57,990 nt of DNA, taken from the NCBI GenBank assembly GCA_900556465.1, contig USPK01000003.1, positions 1-57,990 of the forward strand. Reading direction: 5' to 3'. Positions 56,651-57,990 of this stretch are shown here, piece by piece (the stretch's first letter is position 1; the number at the start of each line of letters is the position of its first letter). The DNA comes from an uncultured Prevotella sp. Its GTDB lineage: Bacteria; Bacteroidota; Bacteroidia; Bacteroidales; Bacteroidaceae. Under the pieces are notes generated by a model. That model was not told where the DNA came from. It saw only the letters and a list, made by a program, of their open reading frames with translations, and made no database searches. The position numbers and the translations under genes were made by a program.

Positions 56651-57990
56651 ATGACAGAACTTACCCTCCTCCGGCAACGCGAATTACTGCAGAAAGAATA
56701 CGAATACGAACGGACGGCCTTCCGACAGGCCACGGAGACCCAGGGCATAGGCCGCAAGATAAAGCGCGGCGAGTGCTGGTTCCCCGTCGGCATCGGGCGC
56801 AGCGGCTATAACGCCCTGGACCGCCTGACCGTAGAAATCGCGCGACTGGAAGATTCCGACATCGAACACAACTTTGAGTACGGGCGCCCCGTCTGCTTCT
56901 TCTCGCAGGACGCCTCGGGCCTGTTGCACTACCTGGACTTCACGGCAACCGTGAGCTACGCCGAGGCGGACCGCATGGTAGTGGTGCTGCCCGGCGAAGA
57001 GGCGCTGCAACAACTCCATGCCCTGGAACGGCCCGGCGTGCAACTGCATTTCGACGAGACGACTTATCGCCTGATGTTCGAGGCCTTGCGCCGCACGATG
57101 GCGGCCAAGGGCAACCGCGTGGCGGAGCTTCGCGACCTGTTCTACGGCAAGGCGCCGGCCGGCTTCGCCGCGGGCTCGGCCGCACCGGTACGGTTGCCGT
57201 GGCTCAACGCTGCCCAGGAAGCGGCCGTGAACGACGTCCTGCGGGCCCGCGACGTACTCATCGTACACGGGCCGCCGGGCACGGGAAAGACGACCACACT
57301 CGTCGAGGCCGTCTGCGAAGTGCTGCGCCGCGAGCCGCAGGTCCTGGTGTGCGCGCAGAGTAACATGGCCGTCGACTGGATAGCGGAACAGCTGGCCGGG
57401 CGCGGCGTGAACGTGCTGCGCATAGGCAACCCGACGCGGGTGACGGACCAGATGCTGTCGTTCACTTACGAACGGCGCTTTGCCGACCACCCGGACTATC
57501 CGGCGCTTTGGCAGCTGCGCCGCACGATACGCCAGCTCCGCTCGACGCCACGCAAAGGGCGCAGCGAGAACTTCCACCAGAAAATGGCCCGCCTGCGCGA
57601 ACGGGCGGACGAACTGGAAATACGCATCCGCCATAGCCTCTTCGACCAGGCGCGAGTCATCGCGTCGACGCTGGCCGGGACAGCCAACCCGCTCCTTACG
57701 GGCCAGCATTTCCACACACTCTTCATCGACGAAGCTGCTCAAGCCCTGGAGGCGGCGTGCTGGATAGCCCTGCAGCGGACAGACCGCGTCGTCCTGGCGG
57801 GTGACCACTGCCAGCTGCCGCCTACGGTCAAATCGCCCGAGGCCTTGCGCGGCGGCCTGGGCGTTACGCTCATGGAACGCCTGGCCCGTCGCCATCCCGA
57901 GACGGTGCGCATGCTGACGGTGCAGTACCGCATGAACGAGGCGCTGATGCGCTTCTCGTCGGACTGGTTCTACGGCGGCATGCGCACCGT
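56651..57990 (+). CDS. Superfamily 1 helicase with AAA/DNA2-like domain (cut by window end)
   Basis: An open frame of 446 codons from ATG 56651 to the window end with no stop. The N-terminal 190 residues (ELTLLRQRELLQKEYEYERT, CWFPVGIGRSGYNALDRLTV) form a beta-rich domain of the UPF1/IGHMBP2 class. The Walker A loop VHGPPGTGKTTT is near residue 215, the motif Ia region LVCAQSNMAVDWI follows, Walker B is LFIDEAAQALE and motif III is VVLAGDHCQLPPTVKSP. QYRMNEALMRFSS is motif IV. It is a DNA or RNA helicase of the DNA2/SMUBP2 group, and the biological role is unknown. The C-terminal motifs V and VI are outside the window. Confidence 0.88.
   Translation, partial: MTELTLLRQRELLQKEYEYERTAFRQATETQGIGRKIKRGECWFPVGIGRSGYNALDRLTVEIARLEDSDIEHNFEYGRPVCFFSQDASGLLHYLDFTATVSYAEADRMVVVLPGEEALQQLHALERPGVQLHFDETTYRLMFEALRRTMAAKGNRVAELRDLFYGKAPAGFAAGSAAPVRLPWLNAAQEAAVNDVLRARDVLIVHGPPGTGKTTTLVEAVCEVLRREPQVLVCAQSNMAVDWIAEQLAGRGVNVLRIGNPTRVTDQMLSFTYERRFADHPDYPALWQLRRTIRQLRSTPRKGRSENFHQKMARLRERADELEIRIRHSLFDQARVIASTLAGTANPLLTGQHFHTLFIDEAAQALEAACWIALQRTDRVVLAGDHCQLPPTVKSPEALRGGLGVTLMERLARRHPETVRMLTVQYRMNEALMRFSSDWFYGGMRT

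Noticed and set aside
1..57990. CRISPR array
   Set aside because: The regular 21-bp spacing of the modular repeats is too short, has only three units per locus and has no unique spacers. No cas gene is seen.

Overview
The window comes from the chromosome of a high-GC member of the Bacteroidales (phylum Bacteroidota). The evidence is the N-succinyl-ornithine-type transcarbamylase, a TamL lipoprotein next to TamB, an S46 dipeptidyl-peptidase, DUF2027-Smr, DUF3822, DUF4250 and a Mrp of the Bacteroidetes type. The Bacteroidetes promoter element TAnnTTTG also lies in front of most transcription units. Genes are packed with little intergenic space, and I see no prophage, insertion sequence, CRISPR array or rRNA operon. 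Both strands are used. High GC produces very long antisense shadow frames, which are left out.

Layout. 0.4-6.4 kb: mnmA, an exported subtilase, xseA-xseB-trmB and mrp. 6.5-10.1 kb: a TlpA-like lipoprotein, argF' and a membrane-anchored unknown. 10.2-10.5 kb: tRNA-Gly and tRNA-Leu. 10.7-15.1 kb: an aminoethylphosphonate catabolic operon (MFS-like transporter, phnX, phnW) with a divergent unknown gene. 15-20.7 kb: MATE, aldose epimerase, tRNA-Pro, SMR exporter, Crp/Fnr regulator, Nim-like flavoprotein and DUF2027-Smr. 20.7-22.3 kb: a 1.6-kb stretch without genes that carries two candidate structured RNAs. 22.3-32.2 kb: carboxyltransferase, fabI, TPR protein, Nudix-queA, cardiolipin synthase, M20 dipeptidase and a RecD-like helicase. 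32.4-34.6 kb: DUF4250, VanZ, DUF3822 and rsmD. 34.6-41.7 kb: a stand-alone IMP cyclohydrolase followed by the rod-shape operon mreB-mreC-mreD-mrdA-rodA. 41.7-44.1 kb: a long leader, a WecA/MraY-type transferase and a family 2 glycosyltransferase. 44.4-53.9 kb: tamB-tamL-S46 peptidase. 54.1-58 kb: a sodium:solute symporter, a small outer-membrane-like protein and a helicase cut by the window end.

Most unusual features: (1) a dispersed intergenic repeat built in every complete copy from three 17-bp near-palindromes joined by two 4-bp linkers (59 bp, 21-bp period), with six complete copies and one cut by the window start; (2) two adjacent candidate non-coding RNAs (about 220 and 470 nt), each with its own promoter and terminator, sharing an 18-nt element; (3) tandem hairpin-promoter repeats before mnmA whose ends are conserved while their arms differ but still pair; (4) a purH reduced to its cyclohydrolase half; (5) an ArgF' with Ser at the residue that separates succinyl- from acetyl-ornithine enzymes.

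All calls come from reading the sequence. Family names are from memory of conserved motifs, and no database or folding program was used.
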